Source of the DNA: Thioalkalivibrio sp. ALJ12
GTDB taxonomy: Bacteria; Pseudomonadota; Gammaproteobacteria; Ectothiorhodospirales; Ectothiorhodospiraceae
Assembly (NCBI RefSeq): GCF_000378305.1
Contig: NZ_KB899538.1
Coordinates: 310,001-374,000 of the forward strand
Reading direction: 5' to 3'
DNA length: 64,000 nt
The position numbers were made by a program, and so were the translations under genes. Of this stretch, positions 9,240-16,860 are shown piece by piece (position 1 is the stretch's first letter; every line of letters starts with the position of its first letter). The notes below the pieces were generated by a model. That model searched no databases, was not told where the DNA came from, and saw nothing but the letters and a program-made list of their open reading frames with translations.

Positions 9240-9268
9240 CCCCTCGTCTTCGGACGAGGGGTTTTTTT
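9240..9268 (+). terminator. Intrinsic terminator after the PEP-CTERM gene
   Basis: A perfect 9-bp GC-rich stem (9240-9248 with 9253-9261) closes a TTCG tetraloop and is followed by seven T residues (9262-9268). It lies 53 bases after the stop of the PEP-CTERM gene. Together with the sigma-54 promoter this makes that gene a single-gene transcript. It is a textbook factor-independent terminator. Confidence 0.93.
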
Positions 9269-9308
9269 ATGTCTGGATATACGAAACGCGAGGCTGGATG
9301 TCGGCTGT

Positions 9309-10184
9309 TCAGACCTGAGCCCGCAGGCGCGCGAGCCGGCGGCGGCCGATGGCCAGTAGCAGGCGTTGCAGGGGGTTGCGATTGCCACCGGGGCGCCAGG
9401 TGCGGGCGAGGCGCTGGCGGTAGGCATCGAAGTGAACGCCGTGCGGGGCCCAGACGACACGGCCGCGTCCCAGCAGGATCTTCAGGGCCTCGGTACCCAT
9501 CACCCCGGCGCACAGCTCGCAGGCCATCACGGTGGACGGGCCATGCTGCGCCCTCAGGTCGACGGCGGCAGGATCGGCCAGATAGCCCATCTGCATCATC
9601 GACGGGGCCAGGCCCATCATGAAACGCAGCGCCAGCTCCTCGTCGGGCAATCCATCGCGCAGGTCGAAGTAGTCATCGAACGACAGACCACCCGGGCGGA
9701 AATTGAGCAATGCGGCCCCCATGCCGAGCGGGGCCACGGTGATCGCCGGGATCCCCCGCTCCGCGCACGCGGCGAAGACCTCGCGGCGGACCTGAAACAC
9801 GAAAAAGTCGAGCCCGTCGACGTAGAGATCCACACCCTGCAGGAAGGCCTCCAGATTGTGCTGGTACACCCCCTCCGGGAATGTGGTGATCTCGAGCTCC
9901 GGATTGATGTCCAGCGCCATCTCGCGCAGGACCTCGACCTTGGGTCGGCCCAAACGGGACATGCCGGCCCCCGCCTGGCGGTTCATGTTGTGCAGCTCGA
10001 AGCAGTCGAAATCCGCGATATGAAAGCGCCCCACCCCCAGGCGGGCGAGCGTCAGCAGATGGCTCCCGCCGACACCGCCAAGACCGGCGATCGCCACCCG
10101 CGCACCGCGCAGGCGTTCCATCTCCGGCCAGGTGACCCAGCCGTGGGTGCGCCGGAACGCCGCGTGATAGTCGAACTCAGGCAT
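9309..10184 (-). CDS. ThiF/MoeB/E1-like adenylyltransferase of the PEP-CTERM acyltransferase operon
   Basis: A 291-residue E1-like Rossmann protein. Residues 34-40 give the ATP-binding GLGGVGG, followed by the acidic IADFD, the NMNRQ segment with the conserved Arg and Gln, and a later substrate-side region. Only one CxxC (CELC) is visible, whereas MoeB and ThiF normally carry two zinc CxxC pairs, and no obvious thioester Cys stands out. The family adenylates the C-terminal carboxylate of a ubiquitin-like protein or a small acid; the partner here is unknown and no beta-grasp protein is encoded in this window. Its ATG overlaps the stop of the upstream acyltransferase (ATGA), so the two are translationally coupled. 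It is the last gene of the PilZ-acyltransferase operon. Confidence 0.88.
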   Translation of the reverse strand: MPEFDYHAAFRRTHGWVTWPEMERLRGARVAIAGLGGVGGSHLLTLARLGVGRFHIADFDCFELHNMNRQAGAGMSRLGRPKVEVLREMALDINPELEITTFPEGVYQHNLEAFLQGVDLYVDGLDFFVFQVRREVFAACAERGIPAITVAPLGMGAALLNFRPGGLSFDDYFDLRDGLPDEELALRFMMGLAPSMMQMGYLADPAAVDLRAQHGPSTVMACELCAGVMGTEALKILLGRGRVVWAPHGVHFDAYRQRLARTWRPGGNRNPLQRLLLAIGRRRLARLRAQV

Positions 10185-10960
10185 CAGGCCGCGCTGGCAA
10201 TAGCGTCCCAGAGAGAGTCGGAGGGATGAGGGTCGGAGAGATTGGTATAGGAGTGTGCATACAGCTGGCTCAGCGATGGAGAACGGTGAATCCCGGACAG
10301 GGCTGTAAGCAGACTAATATGAAATGGCGCGCGGCGACCGTGGTAGTTCTGAAGCGTGCCGATCTGCTTCACCTTCAGGCCGTGGCGCCGCAGGATGCGC
10401 GCCAGCGACGGCTCCATCATGGCGAAGGCATGCGAGCGGCCCTGGATCTCCATCATGGCGACCGCACTCATGAACAGGCTCAACGCCAGCAGCGGGAAGG
10501 TGCGCGCCTGCTCCAGAGGCACATTCAGCAGGTGCAGGTCCCCGACAGGCGTGACCGACTCCCCCAGACGTCGCCGGAACAGGCCATTGACGGCCAGCCG
10601 GGAGACCTCGCAGATCGCGTCCCGCTCCAGCCGGTCCGGGCGAAATTCGGTCTCGTAAAAGCAGTTATCGCAGTGGCGCTCCATCGGGAGTTCGTGGATC
10701 TTCTGACGCGCGTCGACATGCACGACCCGGACGCATCCCGCGTGGGTACCGCTCACCACATGCTCCAGCAGGCAATGCGTGGACTGGGCGTCATATTCGT
10801 CGATCTCGCGCTCGCCCGGGCAGTTCTCCGGAGACTCGTAACGAAACTCTCGGCAGTAGACCTCGTAGCGCAGTCGGTACACCGCCTCCAGTTGCTCCTT
10901 GTCCGGCTTCACCAGAGAAAAATAGCGGCAGAATGCCGTGATGAGCGGGTCATCCTGCAC
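10184..10960 (-). CDS. PEP-CTERM/exosortase system-associated acyltransferase, second copy
   Basis: A 258-residue protein of the LuxI-like N-acyltransferase family found with exosortase loci (TIGR03694-like). The N-terminal third has the autoinducer-synthase signature layout: LRYEVYCREFRYE (Arg31, Glu38), then an acidic EIDEYDAQSTH segment (residues 52-62) that parallels the conserved acidic pair of LuxI. Later come ICEVSRLAV and a FAMMEPSLARIL core. LuxI relatives take an acyl group from acyl-ACP or acyl-CoA; the acceptor is unknown here. Start: GTG at 10960 with GGAAG six bases upstream, giving an 11-base overlap with the preceding gene. A longer frame up to 11068 would overlap the neighbour by 119 bases and is unlikely. 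Paralogue of the gene just upstream. Confidence 0.85.
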   Translation of the reverse strand: MQDDPLITAFCRYFSLVKPDKEQLEAVYRLRYEVYCREFRYESPENCPGEREIDEYDAQSTHCLLEHVVSGTHAGCVRVVHVDARQKIHELPMERHCDNCFYETEFRPDRLERDAICEVSRLAVNGLFRRRLGESVTPVGDLHLLNVPLEQARTFPLLALSLFMSAVAMMEIQGRSHAFAMMEPSLARILRRHGLKVKQIGTLQNYHGRRAPFHISLLTALSGIHRSPSLSQLYAHSYTNLSDPHPSDSLWDAIASAA

Positions 10961-11807
10961 AGGGCACTTCCATAGCCCTTGGGGCGTGATACACACGCGG
11001 GCGCCAGCAACGCTTGTACCCCGGCGCCGCGCGGTACGGGAACGGTGGGTGCCCGGCCAGTTGCGCATAGTGGGGACGCGCCGGTGCGTCGCCCAGCCCC
11101 AGCCGGCGGCGCCAGGCGGACAGCGCCACGCCGGACTCGGCAGTCAATGCACGAAACGGCAGCCGCAGCCCCCGGTGATCACAGGCCTCGCCACACAGCT
11201 CGATGGGGATATGGTGGCGCTGGAGCAGACGCGCGAGGGCTGGTCGAATCATGAACAGCAGAAAGTCATACCCGTGGTCTTCGGCATAGGCCTGGGCGGC
11301 CTGGCAAAGGTGATACAGCAAACGCGGCGATCCGCGTTCCGGTGAACCACGAGCAATCAGACGGGAAACCTCGAGCACCCGCGGGGACTCGACCCTGGGC
11401 GTCGCGAAGGCATCCTCAAACAGATGCCCGGCGGCCATGGTCGGGAGGAGACCCGCCTCCGGCCGGATCAGACGCATGGCGCCAACCCAGTGCCCACCGT
11501 CGTACAGCCCGCCCATCCGCACCAGAAAATGAGCGGCGTGCTCGTCGTGGATGTCGCGCTCGAAACCTTCCGGGTAACGCTCGGCCGCTTCGAAACCAGT
11601 CTCCAGACAGTACACCGCGTAGCGCATCCGATAGTGGATGCGACGCGCCCGGGCGCCCGTGGCGAGATACACCTGATAGGACGGGGAGTGCCCATCCGGC
11701 AGGCAACGATCTGAGGTGGGGCGTCCCGGTTCGACGCCAGCATGGGTATACAAACGTTCGTCCTCCATTGCGTAATTCAATACGGATTTCCCCGGCCAGA
11801 GGCGCAT
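10950..11807 (-). CDS. PEP-CTERM/exosortase system-associated acyltransferase, first copy
   Basis: About 285 residues, same LuxI-like acyltransferase family as its downstream neighbour. The shared landmarks are MRYAVYCLETGFE, the acidic DIHDEHAAHFL, VLEVSRLIARG and FLLFMIRPALARLLQRHHIPIELCG. The two copies are well diverged, so this is an old duplication or two separate recruitments. The start is uncertain: I chose the ATG at 11807, four bases after the PilZ gene stop; ATGs at 11846 (overlapping PilZ by 34 bases) and 11768 are possible. No signal peptide or membrane helix is evident, so it should act in the cytoplasm. Having two copies suggests two acyl donors, two acceptors, or a heteromeric enzyme. 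Confidence 0.83.
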   Translation of the reverse strand: MRLWPGKSVLNYAMEDERLYTHAGVEPGRPTSDRCLPDGHSPSYQVYLATGARARRIHYRMRYAVYCLETGFEAAERYPEGFERDIHDEHAAHFLVRMGGLYDGGHWVGAMRLIRPEAGLLPTMAAGHLFEDAFATPRVESPRVLEVSRLIARGSPERGSPRLLYHLCQAAQAYAEDHGYDFLLFMIRPALARLLQRHHIPIELCGEACDHRGLRLPFRALTAESGVALSAWRRRLGLGDAPARPHYAQLAGHPPFPYRAAPGYKRCWRPRVYHAPRAMEVPCAG

Positions 11808-11811
11808 GCCT

Positions 11812-12405
11812 TCAAGCCGTCGTGTCGATGCGTTGACCCGGACCATTGCGCCTGAGAAAACGCAGGCCCAGACCCACTCGGCGATCGGATACCACGACGG
11901 CATCGAAGGTCCCGGCGGTCGGGAGCATTAGCTGCAAGGCGGTATCCGGCGGCAAATACGGGTACTGCCCGACCAGCGCAATCCGCGCGCCACCACGCGA
12001 AAGATCCATCAGGCGGCACTTGCGCCACTCCTTTCGGATGCCGATCTCGGTCAGCAGGTTGACCGCATACCGAGGCCAGCAGCGCTGCTCGGGCCGGCCG
12101 GGTGTCTTGCGGCCGTAGCGCCAGGCGAATGCGGCCGACCAGTGCCTCGGGTTCGGCGAACAGGCGTAGAGATCGGCCTGAGCCGGATCCGTAATCGGGG
12201 GTTCCCCGAGTCGGTCGATTACGGCCTCCACCAGCTGTCCGGCCCAGGACTCGTACTCTTCGTCACTGGCACTGAACCGATGGAGCTGTCGGTAGATGTC
12301 GTTCATCAGCGCGAGGCGCTCGCTCCAGTTCCGCTTGAGCATGGCGGGATGCCAGAACTCCGCCAGATTCTGCGCGAGACTTCTCTGGCCCAGATCGTCG
12401 TGCAT
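11812..12405 (-). CDS. PilZ-domain protein (cyclic-di-GMP binding)
   Basis: A 197-residue cytoplasmic protein, first gene of a four-gene operon. The C-terminal part is a PilZ domain: the c-di-GMP binding RxxxR is RCWPR (Arg108, Arg112), followed by a beta-strand (YAVNLLTEIGI) and DLSRGGARI (residues 134-142), matching D/NxSxxG. The N-terminal ~100 residues are helical and not recognised; they may be the output or partner-binding part. The start ATG at 12405 is supported by GGAGGG eight bases upstream. Because both PilZ motifs are intact, it probably senses c-di-GMP and ties the acyltransferase/E1 operon, or the polysaccharide machinery, to biofilm signalling. A sigma-54 promoter lies 71-87 bases upstream. 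Confidence 0.88.
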   Translation of the reverse strand: MHDDLGQRSLAQNLAEFWHPAMLKRNWSERLALMNDIYRQLHRFSASDEEYESWAGQLVEAVIDRLGEPPITDPAQADLYACSPNPRHWSAAFAWRYGRKTPGRPEQRCWPRYAVNLLTEIGIRKEWRKCRLMDLSRGGARIALVGQYPYLPPDTALQLMLPTAGTFDAVVVSDRRVGLGLRFLRRNGPGQRIDTTA

Positions 12406-12475
12406 TTGAGAATCCCTCCCAACCGCCAGGCCACCCCCCTGCCGCAGCCGTTTCGAGCCTAATCGAACAAAGCCC

Positions 12476-12492
12476 AGCAAACTGCGTACCAG
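12476..12492 (-). promoter_or_regulatory. Sigma-54 (RpoN) -24/-12 promoter of the PilZ-acyltransferase-ThiF operon
   Basis: Read on the minus strand the sequence is CTGGTACGCAGTTTGCT. It fits the RpoN consensus with one -24 mismatch and a perfect TTGCT at -12; GG (12490-12489) and GC (12478-12477) are separated by exactly ten bases. It shares TGG-n-ACGCAG and TGCT with the promoter at 8246-8262. Transcription would start near 12465, 60 bases before the PilZ ATG. Confidence 0.82.
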
Positions 12493-12564
12493 TTAACGTA
12501 AACCCCTGATCCGTTATAAAACCGCGAAAATTTATTAGAAAACTCAGCTTCAAAATTTTTTCAG

Positions 12565-12591
12565 GTGTAAACATTCTCGACACGTGTAGAC
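12565..12591. repeat. Direct repeat GTGTAAAC / GTGTAGAC, possible activator site
   Basis: Two 8-base copies (12565-12572 and 12584-12591) differ at one base and start 19 bases apart; the second overlaps an ACACGTGT palindrome. They lie about 75-100 bases upstream of the minus-strand sigma-54 promoter, where an enhancer-binding regulator such as PrsR would bind. The core read in the promoter's direction (TTTACA) also occurs twice upstream of the other sigma-54 promoter. Suggestive only. Confidence 0.3.
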
Positions 12592-12759
12592 AAGGGAAAA
12601 CAAACGATCTTCAATAGCCCTAGACGTCTCCCGAGGTGGGGCTCAAGCAAGGTGCCAATCGACCTTGCGGGGAACCCTTTTACCGGAGAACTGTTACTCC
12701 GTTCGAAGACCCACAAGGCGTCATTGAACGTCAAAGGGTTTAACAGGGGGCAACAAGAA

Positions 12760-14316
12760 ATGGAAAAGATTGTTCAGGATTTTGTTCAGCGGGCGCGCGC
12801 CACCTGGCGCCGCCGCTGGTGGATTCTGCCGATTGCCTGGATTGTGTGTCTGGGCGGATGGGCTTACATCCAGAGCCTCCCGGATACCTATCAGGCTAAT
12901 GCGCAGGTATTCGTCAACACTCAGTCCGTCCTGAACCCGCTGCTGCGCGGGATGACGGTGCGCCCGGATACAGAAGAGCGGCTGCGGATGGTGACGCGCA
13001 CCCTGCTCAGCCGCGACAACCTGGAGACCATCGCCCGGCAAAGCGACCTGGACGTCTACATGGGTAGTGCCGACCTCGACGCGCAGGTCAGCCTGCTGCG
13101 CAGCAGGCTGACCCTGGACGGCGAACGGCGCGAAAACATCTTCACGGTGCGTTTTCGCCACAGCAATCCTGATGTGGCCGAGCGCGTGGTCCGCGAGACG
13201 GTGAATCTGTTCATGGAGCGCGGCCTGGGCGACTCGCGCCTGGATCTGAGCACCTCGCAGCGATTCATCGAGCGCCAGATCGAGATCTACGAGCGCCAGC
13301 TGCAGGCCAGGGAAGCCGAGATCGAAGACTTCAAGCGGCAGAATGCGCGCTTTATCAGCGGCGACGGCAACTTCTATTCGCGCCTGGAACGCGGCCGCGA
13401 ACAGGTGGCCCAGGCAGAGCTGCAACTGCGCGAGGCCCACAGCCGCCTGGCCGCATTGCAGCGCCGTGCCGAGGAGAGCCGGTCGGGTGGCGGCACGGTG
13501 AGGGCGCAGTACCGCAACCCGGAGCTGGACCGCCGGATCAACGACCTGCAGGAAAACATCGATGCCATGCGGCATCGCTACACCGACGACCACCCCGACA
13601 TCGTCGCCGCAAGGCGCATCCTCTCGGAGCTGGAAGAGCGCCGCTCGCGCGAAGCCGCCGACTACGCGCGCAACCCGGCGGTCGTACCCATTGGGGCTAC
13701 CGGGGGTGGCGACGCGCTGCAGGCCGCGATCACCGACGCCGAGAGCGAGATCGCGATGCTGGAGACCCGTATCGAGGAGTTCCAGGCGCGGGTCGCGCGG
13801 CTGGAACAGGACGTCGACCGCGCTCCGGCCGTGGAGTCGGAGCTGACCGCGCTGACCCGCAACTACGACGTACTGCGCGACTCCTACCGCCAGCTCCAGA
13901 GCCGCCGCGAACAGGCGATCATGTCGGGCGCGGTGGAGTCGGAAACCGACTCGGTCGATTTCCGCGTCCTCGAGCCGCCGCGCCGACCGACAGCCCCCTC
14001 GGCACCCGACCGCCCACTGATGGCCACCGGCATCCTGCTGGTCGGTCTGGGCGCGGGCACGGGCTTCGCCTTCCTGCTTTCACAGCTGCGGCGGACGGTC
14101 AGCAATCGGCGGCAGCTCGCGGAGATCGCCGGTCGCCCGGTTCTGGGCACCATCTCGGCCGTACGCACACCCCAGATACGGCGCCGCCGCAGGCTGGAGC
14201 TGTCGGCCTTTTCAATCGCCCTGGCCACCCTCCTTCTGGTGTATGCCGTGGTCATGGGTCTTTACCTCACCGGATCGGCCGGTGTTCTCGACGAACTGCT
14301 GAGCCTGTTGCGATGA
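12760..14316 (+). CDS. XrtA-system polysaccharide chain-length determinant (Wzz/GumC-type)
   Basis: A 518-residue inner-membrane polysaccharide co-polymerase. A first membrane helix follows RRRWWILPIAWIVCLGGW near the N-terminus. A long periplasmic part rich in heptad-like coiled coil (about 190-400) follows, with the conserved proline-rich APSAPDRPLMATGILLVG segment preceding the C-terminal membrane region (about 455 on) and a last hydrophobic helix near 500. It controls chain length and links to the tyrosine kinase encoded next (TIGR03007-like). Start: the ATG at 12760 has AGGGGG about ten bases upstream. An upstream in-frame start at 12652 would add 36 atypical residues. It is the first gene of the long core operon running to 30677. 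The usual export porin gene is not next to it. Confidence 0.92.
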   Translation: MEKIVQDFVQRARATWRRRWWILPIAWIVCLGGWAYIQSLPDTYQANAQVFVNTQSVLNPLLRGMTVRPDTEERLRMVTRTLLSRDNLETIARQSDLDVYMGSADLDAQVSLLRSRLTLDGERRENIFTVRFRHSNPDVAERVVRETVNLFMERGLGDSRLDLSTSQRFIERQIEIYERQLQAREAEIEDFKRQNARFISGDGNFYSRLERGREQVAQAELQLREAHSRLAALQRRAEESRSGGGTVRAQYRNPELDRRINDLQENIDAMRHRYTDDHPDIVAARRILSELEERRSREAADYARNPAVVPIGATGGGDALQAAITDAESEIAMLETRIEEFQARVARLEQDVDRAPAVESELTALTRNYDVLRDSYRQLQSRREQAIMSGAVESETDSVDFRVLEPPRRPTAPSAPDRPLMATGILLVGLGAGTGFAFLLSQLRRTVSNRRQLAEIAGRPVLGTISAVRTPQIRRRRRLELSAFSIALATLLLVYAVVMGLYLTGSAGVLDELLSLLR

Positions 14317-14433
14317 ACGGCCGCGGCCATCGGCCCGGTGTATCGCACGCAACGCATCAGGGACCGGGATGCATTTGTTCCATGGAGGCGCGGGCCCTGC
14401 GGGCCGGCGCACGGCAAGGGGAGCCAGACGCTC

Positions 14434-15327
14434 ATGAGCATCATTGAAAAAGCCCTCGACAAGAGCCGGTCGGCTCCCATACAGCCCCTGCCCGCCGACG
14501 CAGCATCCGGACACACGGACCGGGAAGCGGGGGGCACGGAGGCCCCGGCATCCGGGCACGGCGAGCACTCGGCGGCAGCTCGCATCGACTTCGGGCACCT
14601 GCGGCGGCAGGGGCTGATCGTGCCCGGCGACCAGCGCTCCACCCTGGCCGAAGAGATCCGCATGATGAAGCGGCCGCTCTTGAACAACGCGTTCGGGCGC
14701 CACTCCGCAATGCGGATACCCCGCGGACGGCTGATCATGGTGACCAGCTCGCTGCCACGCGAGGGCAAGACCTTTCTGACCACCAACCTGGCGATCAGCA
14801 TGGCGATGGAGGTCGACCGCACGGTATTGCTGGTCGACGCCGATGTGGCCCAGCCGACCGTTCCGAGGGTCCTCGGGTTCGAGGCCGAGCGCGGGCTGAT
14901 GGATGTCCTCACGGAGCCGGACCTTGGCATCCCCGATGTCCTGATGCGGACCAACATCGAGAACCTCTCGGTGCTGCCCGCCGGGCGCCCGCACGGGCGA
15001 TCCACCGAGATCCTGGCCAGTGACGGGATGCGGGCCTTGCTGGACGAACTTCACGATCGCTATCAGGACCGCATCATCCTGTTCGATTCCCCCCCGCTAC
15101 TGGCCACCAGCGAGCCGGGCGTGCTGGCCGCCGGGATGGGACAGGTCGTGATGGTGGTCGACGCCGAGCGCACCCCGGCCGCCTCCGTGGAGAACGCGAT
15201 GCAGCAGCTCGCCGGCTGCGATGTGGTCCTGACTGCACTCAACCGAGCGCCCTCCACCCCGGGGCTTGGCTATGGCACGGGCTACTATCACGAGCGCCCG
15301 TACGGGGAGGTGAGCCATGAGCACTAA
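14434..15327 (+). CDS. XrtA-associated tyrosine autokinase (BY-kinase)
   Basis: A 297-residue cytoplasmic P-loop kinase that works with the chain-length protein. The N-terminus MSIIEKALDK is typical. Walker A is SSLPREGKT (about 105-113), Walker A' VLLVDADVAQPT, and Walker B IILFDSPPLL. The C-terminus carries the tyrosine cluster GYGTGYYHERPYG, the autophosphorylation sites. In BY-kinases cycles of phosphorylation control oligomerisation and polymer export. Family TIGR03018-like. The ATG at 14434 has AAGGGGAG upstream. The end overlaps the next gene by 11 bases, indicating coupling. Separate kinase and chain-length polypeptides, as here, are normal for XrtA loci. Confidence 0.93.
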   Translation: MSIIEKALDKSRSAPIQPLPADAASGHTDREAGGTEAPASGHGEHSAAARIDFGHLRRQGLIVPGDQRSTLAEEIRMMKRPLLNNAFGRHSAMRIPRGRLIMVTSSLPREGKTFLTTNLAISMAMEVDRTVLLVDADVAQPTVPRVLGFEAERGLMDVLTEPDLGIPDVLMRTNIENLSVLPAGRPHGRSTEILASDGMRALLDELHDRYQDRIILFDSPPLLATSEPGVLAAGMGQVVMVVDAERTPAASVENAMQQLAGCDVVLTALNRAPSTPGLGYGTGYYHERPYGEVSHEH

Positions 15328-16858
15328 CCAGGGACGGGTGCGGGTCACACACCGCAGGGAGGCCCCGGTACGGAACGGCCGGGCGATCTGTCTGATCGCC
15401 GTGCTGGGCGGCGGCACGCTGGCGCTGCCCGCCTCGGGCCTGGCCACCGAGTGGGACTTCACCCCGCGAGTCACGGTGGGGGTGGAGGCGACCGACAACG
15501 TCCGCCTGGCCCCCCGCGGGCAGGAGGATGCGGACCTGATCGGGCATGCGCGCCCCGGCTTCACCCTGCGCCGGGACGGCGTGCGCAATGACACCCGCGT
15601 GGACTACCAGCTCAACCATCGCACCCACCTGTCCGAGTCGAGCGAAGACCGCACGACCCACATGCTGCGCGCCCGCAACCAGACCGAGGTCATCGAGGAC
15701 ACGTTCTTTGTCGACGTGACCGCCTCGCGCCGGGAACAGGCCACCTCGCTGCTGGACCCGGTCGGCATCGGCGGCAGCACGCCACGCAGCAACATCGAGG
15801 AGACCTCGTATTACAGCGTGTCGCCCAACCTGCAGAACGAGTTCGGCACCTTTGCCCGCCAGGACATTCGCTACACCTACGACGAGCGGCACTACCACCG
15901 CAGCAACCGGGCCAGCAGCACGGGCAACCGCGCGGAATACACCCTGGACAGCGGCCCGGCTTTTGATCGCGTGTTCTGGCAGCTGGCGGGCTTCTACGAC
16001 CGGCTGAAGTACGAAGACGGGCTGGAGGGCGAGTTCAGCGAGATCAGCGCAACCCTCGGGTACAACATTGGCCGCACCCTGCGCGTATTTGGCGTCGTGG
16101 GCGAGGAGTTCAACGACTACGAAACCCTGCGCGACGACGACGATGGCAGCTTCTGGGAGGTCGGTGTCGGCTGGACCCCGACACCGGTGACCTCCGTCGA
16201 GGCACGTTATGGCGAACGCTTCTTCGGCACAACACGAGCCCTCAGCGCGACACACCGCAGCCGCCGCGCCAGCTACGGCGTCAGCTATTCCGAGGGCATC
16301 AGCTCGACCCGCGATCGGCGCGAATTCATGTTCCTTGACGTGTCCCAACTGGCCGAACTGGAGGGCATGACGTTCGAGGAGATCTTCGACCAGTACACCT
16401 TCGAAGAGCTCCAGTTACTGTTCACGAGCGCGCTGGTTACGCAAGAAGCGCTGATCGAGGGGTTCTATCTGACACGCAGTGCCCGTGCGAACTGGCGCTA
16501 CGATACCGGGCGCAGCGTGTTCGGGGTTACCGGCTACCAGACCCGACGCGAGGCCGAGTTCGACACCGGTGCCGGCATTTTCGAGGACGACAATCGCCGC
16601 ACCGGCGTGATCGCCTTCTGGGAGCTGACACTGGGGCCGCGCACCACCACGGAGCTGAGCTCCGGGGTCTCGCGCACGGAGTTTCTGGGCAGCGACCGCG
16701 AAGACGACTTCTTCTACTTCCGCGCCAGCCTGAACCGCCAGTTCGCCCCGGACCTGCGGGGCAGCCTGGCCTATCGCTATCAGCAGCGGGATTCGAACAG
16801 CCGGGTCAACGAATACCGGGAAAACTCGATCATCGCGCTGATCACCAAGGAGTTCTGA
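15317..16858 (+). CDS. PEP-CTERM system-associated outer-membrane beta-barrel protein
   Basis: A 513-residue exported protein. A basic N-terminus and a hydrophobic segment (ICLIAVLGGGTLALPASGLA) form the signal peptide. The mature part begins with WDFTPRVTVGVEATDNVRL and continues as alternating beta-strands with aromatic girdles, ending in a C-terminal Phe (ITKEF), the outer-membrane insertion signature. It matches the TIGR03016 family that accompanies XrtA loci. It could be the outer-membrane channel or anchor for polysaccharide export, which would fit the absence of a Wza-type gene here, but that is inference. It overlaps the kinase gene by 11 bases and precedes the ATPase by 2. Confidence 0.9.
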   Translation: MSTNQGRVRVTHRREAPVRNGRAICLIAVLGGGTLALPASGLATEWDFTPRVTVGVEATDNVRLAPRGQEDADLIGHARPGFTLRRDGVRNDTRVDYQLNHRTHLSESSEDRTTHMLRARNQTEVIEDTFFVDVTASRREQATSLLDPVGIGGSTPRSNIEETSYYSVSPNLQNEFGTFARQDIRYTYDERHYHRSNRASSTGNRAEYTLDSGPAFDRVFWQLAGFYDRLKYEDGLEGEFSEISATLGYNIGRTLRVFGVVGEEFNDYETLRDDDDGSFWEVGVGWTPTPVTSVEARYGERFFGTTRALSATHRSRRASYGVSYSEGISSTRDRREFMFLDVSQLAELEGMTFEEIFDQYTFEELQLLFTSALVTQEALIEGFYLTRSARANWRYDTGRSVFGVTGYQTRREAEFDTGAGIFEDDNRRTGVIAFWELTLGPRTTTELSSGVSRTEFLGSDREDDFFYFRASLNRQFAPDLRGSLAYRYQQRDSNSRVNEYRENSIIALITKEF

Positions 16859-16860
16859 GC

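Larger units (their letters stand above)
12406..12759. other. 354-base divergent regulatory region between the PilZ operon and the core EPS operon
   Basis: No gene is visible. The region is much more AT-rich than its surroundings, especially 12490-12620. It holds a strong minus-strand sigma-54 promoter (12476-12492), a GTGTAAAC/GTGTAGAC pair (12565-12591) with an ACACGTGT palindrome, and the ribosome site of the chain-length gene. I could not identify a convincing plus-strand -35/-10 or -24/-12 promoter for the core operon, though one should lie here. Confidence 0.6.
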
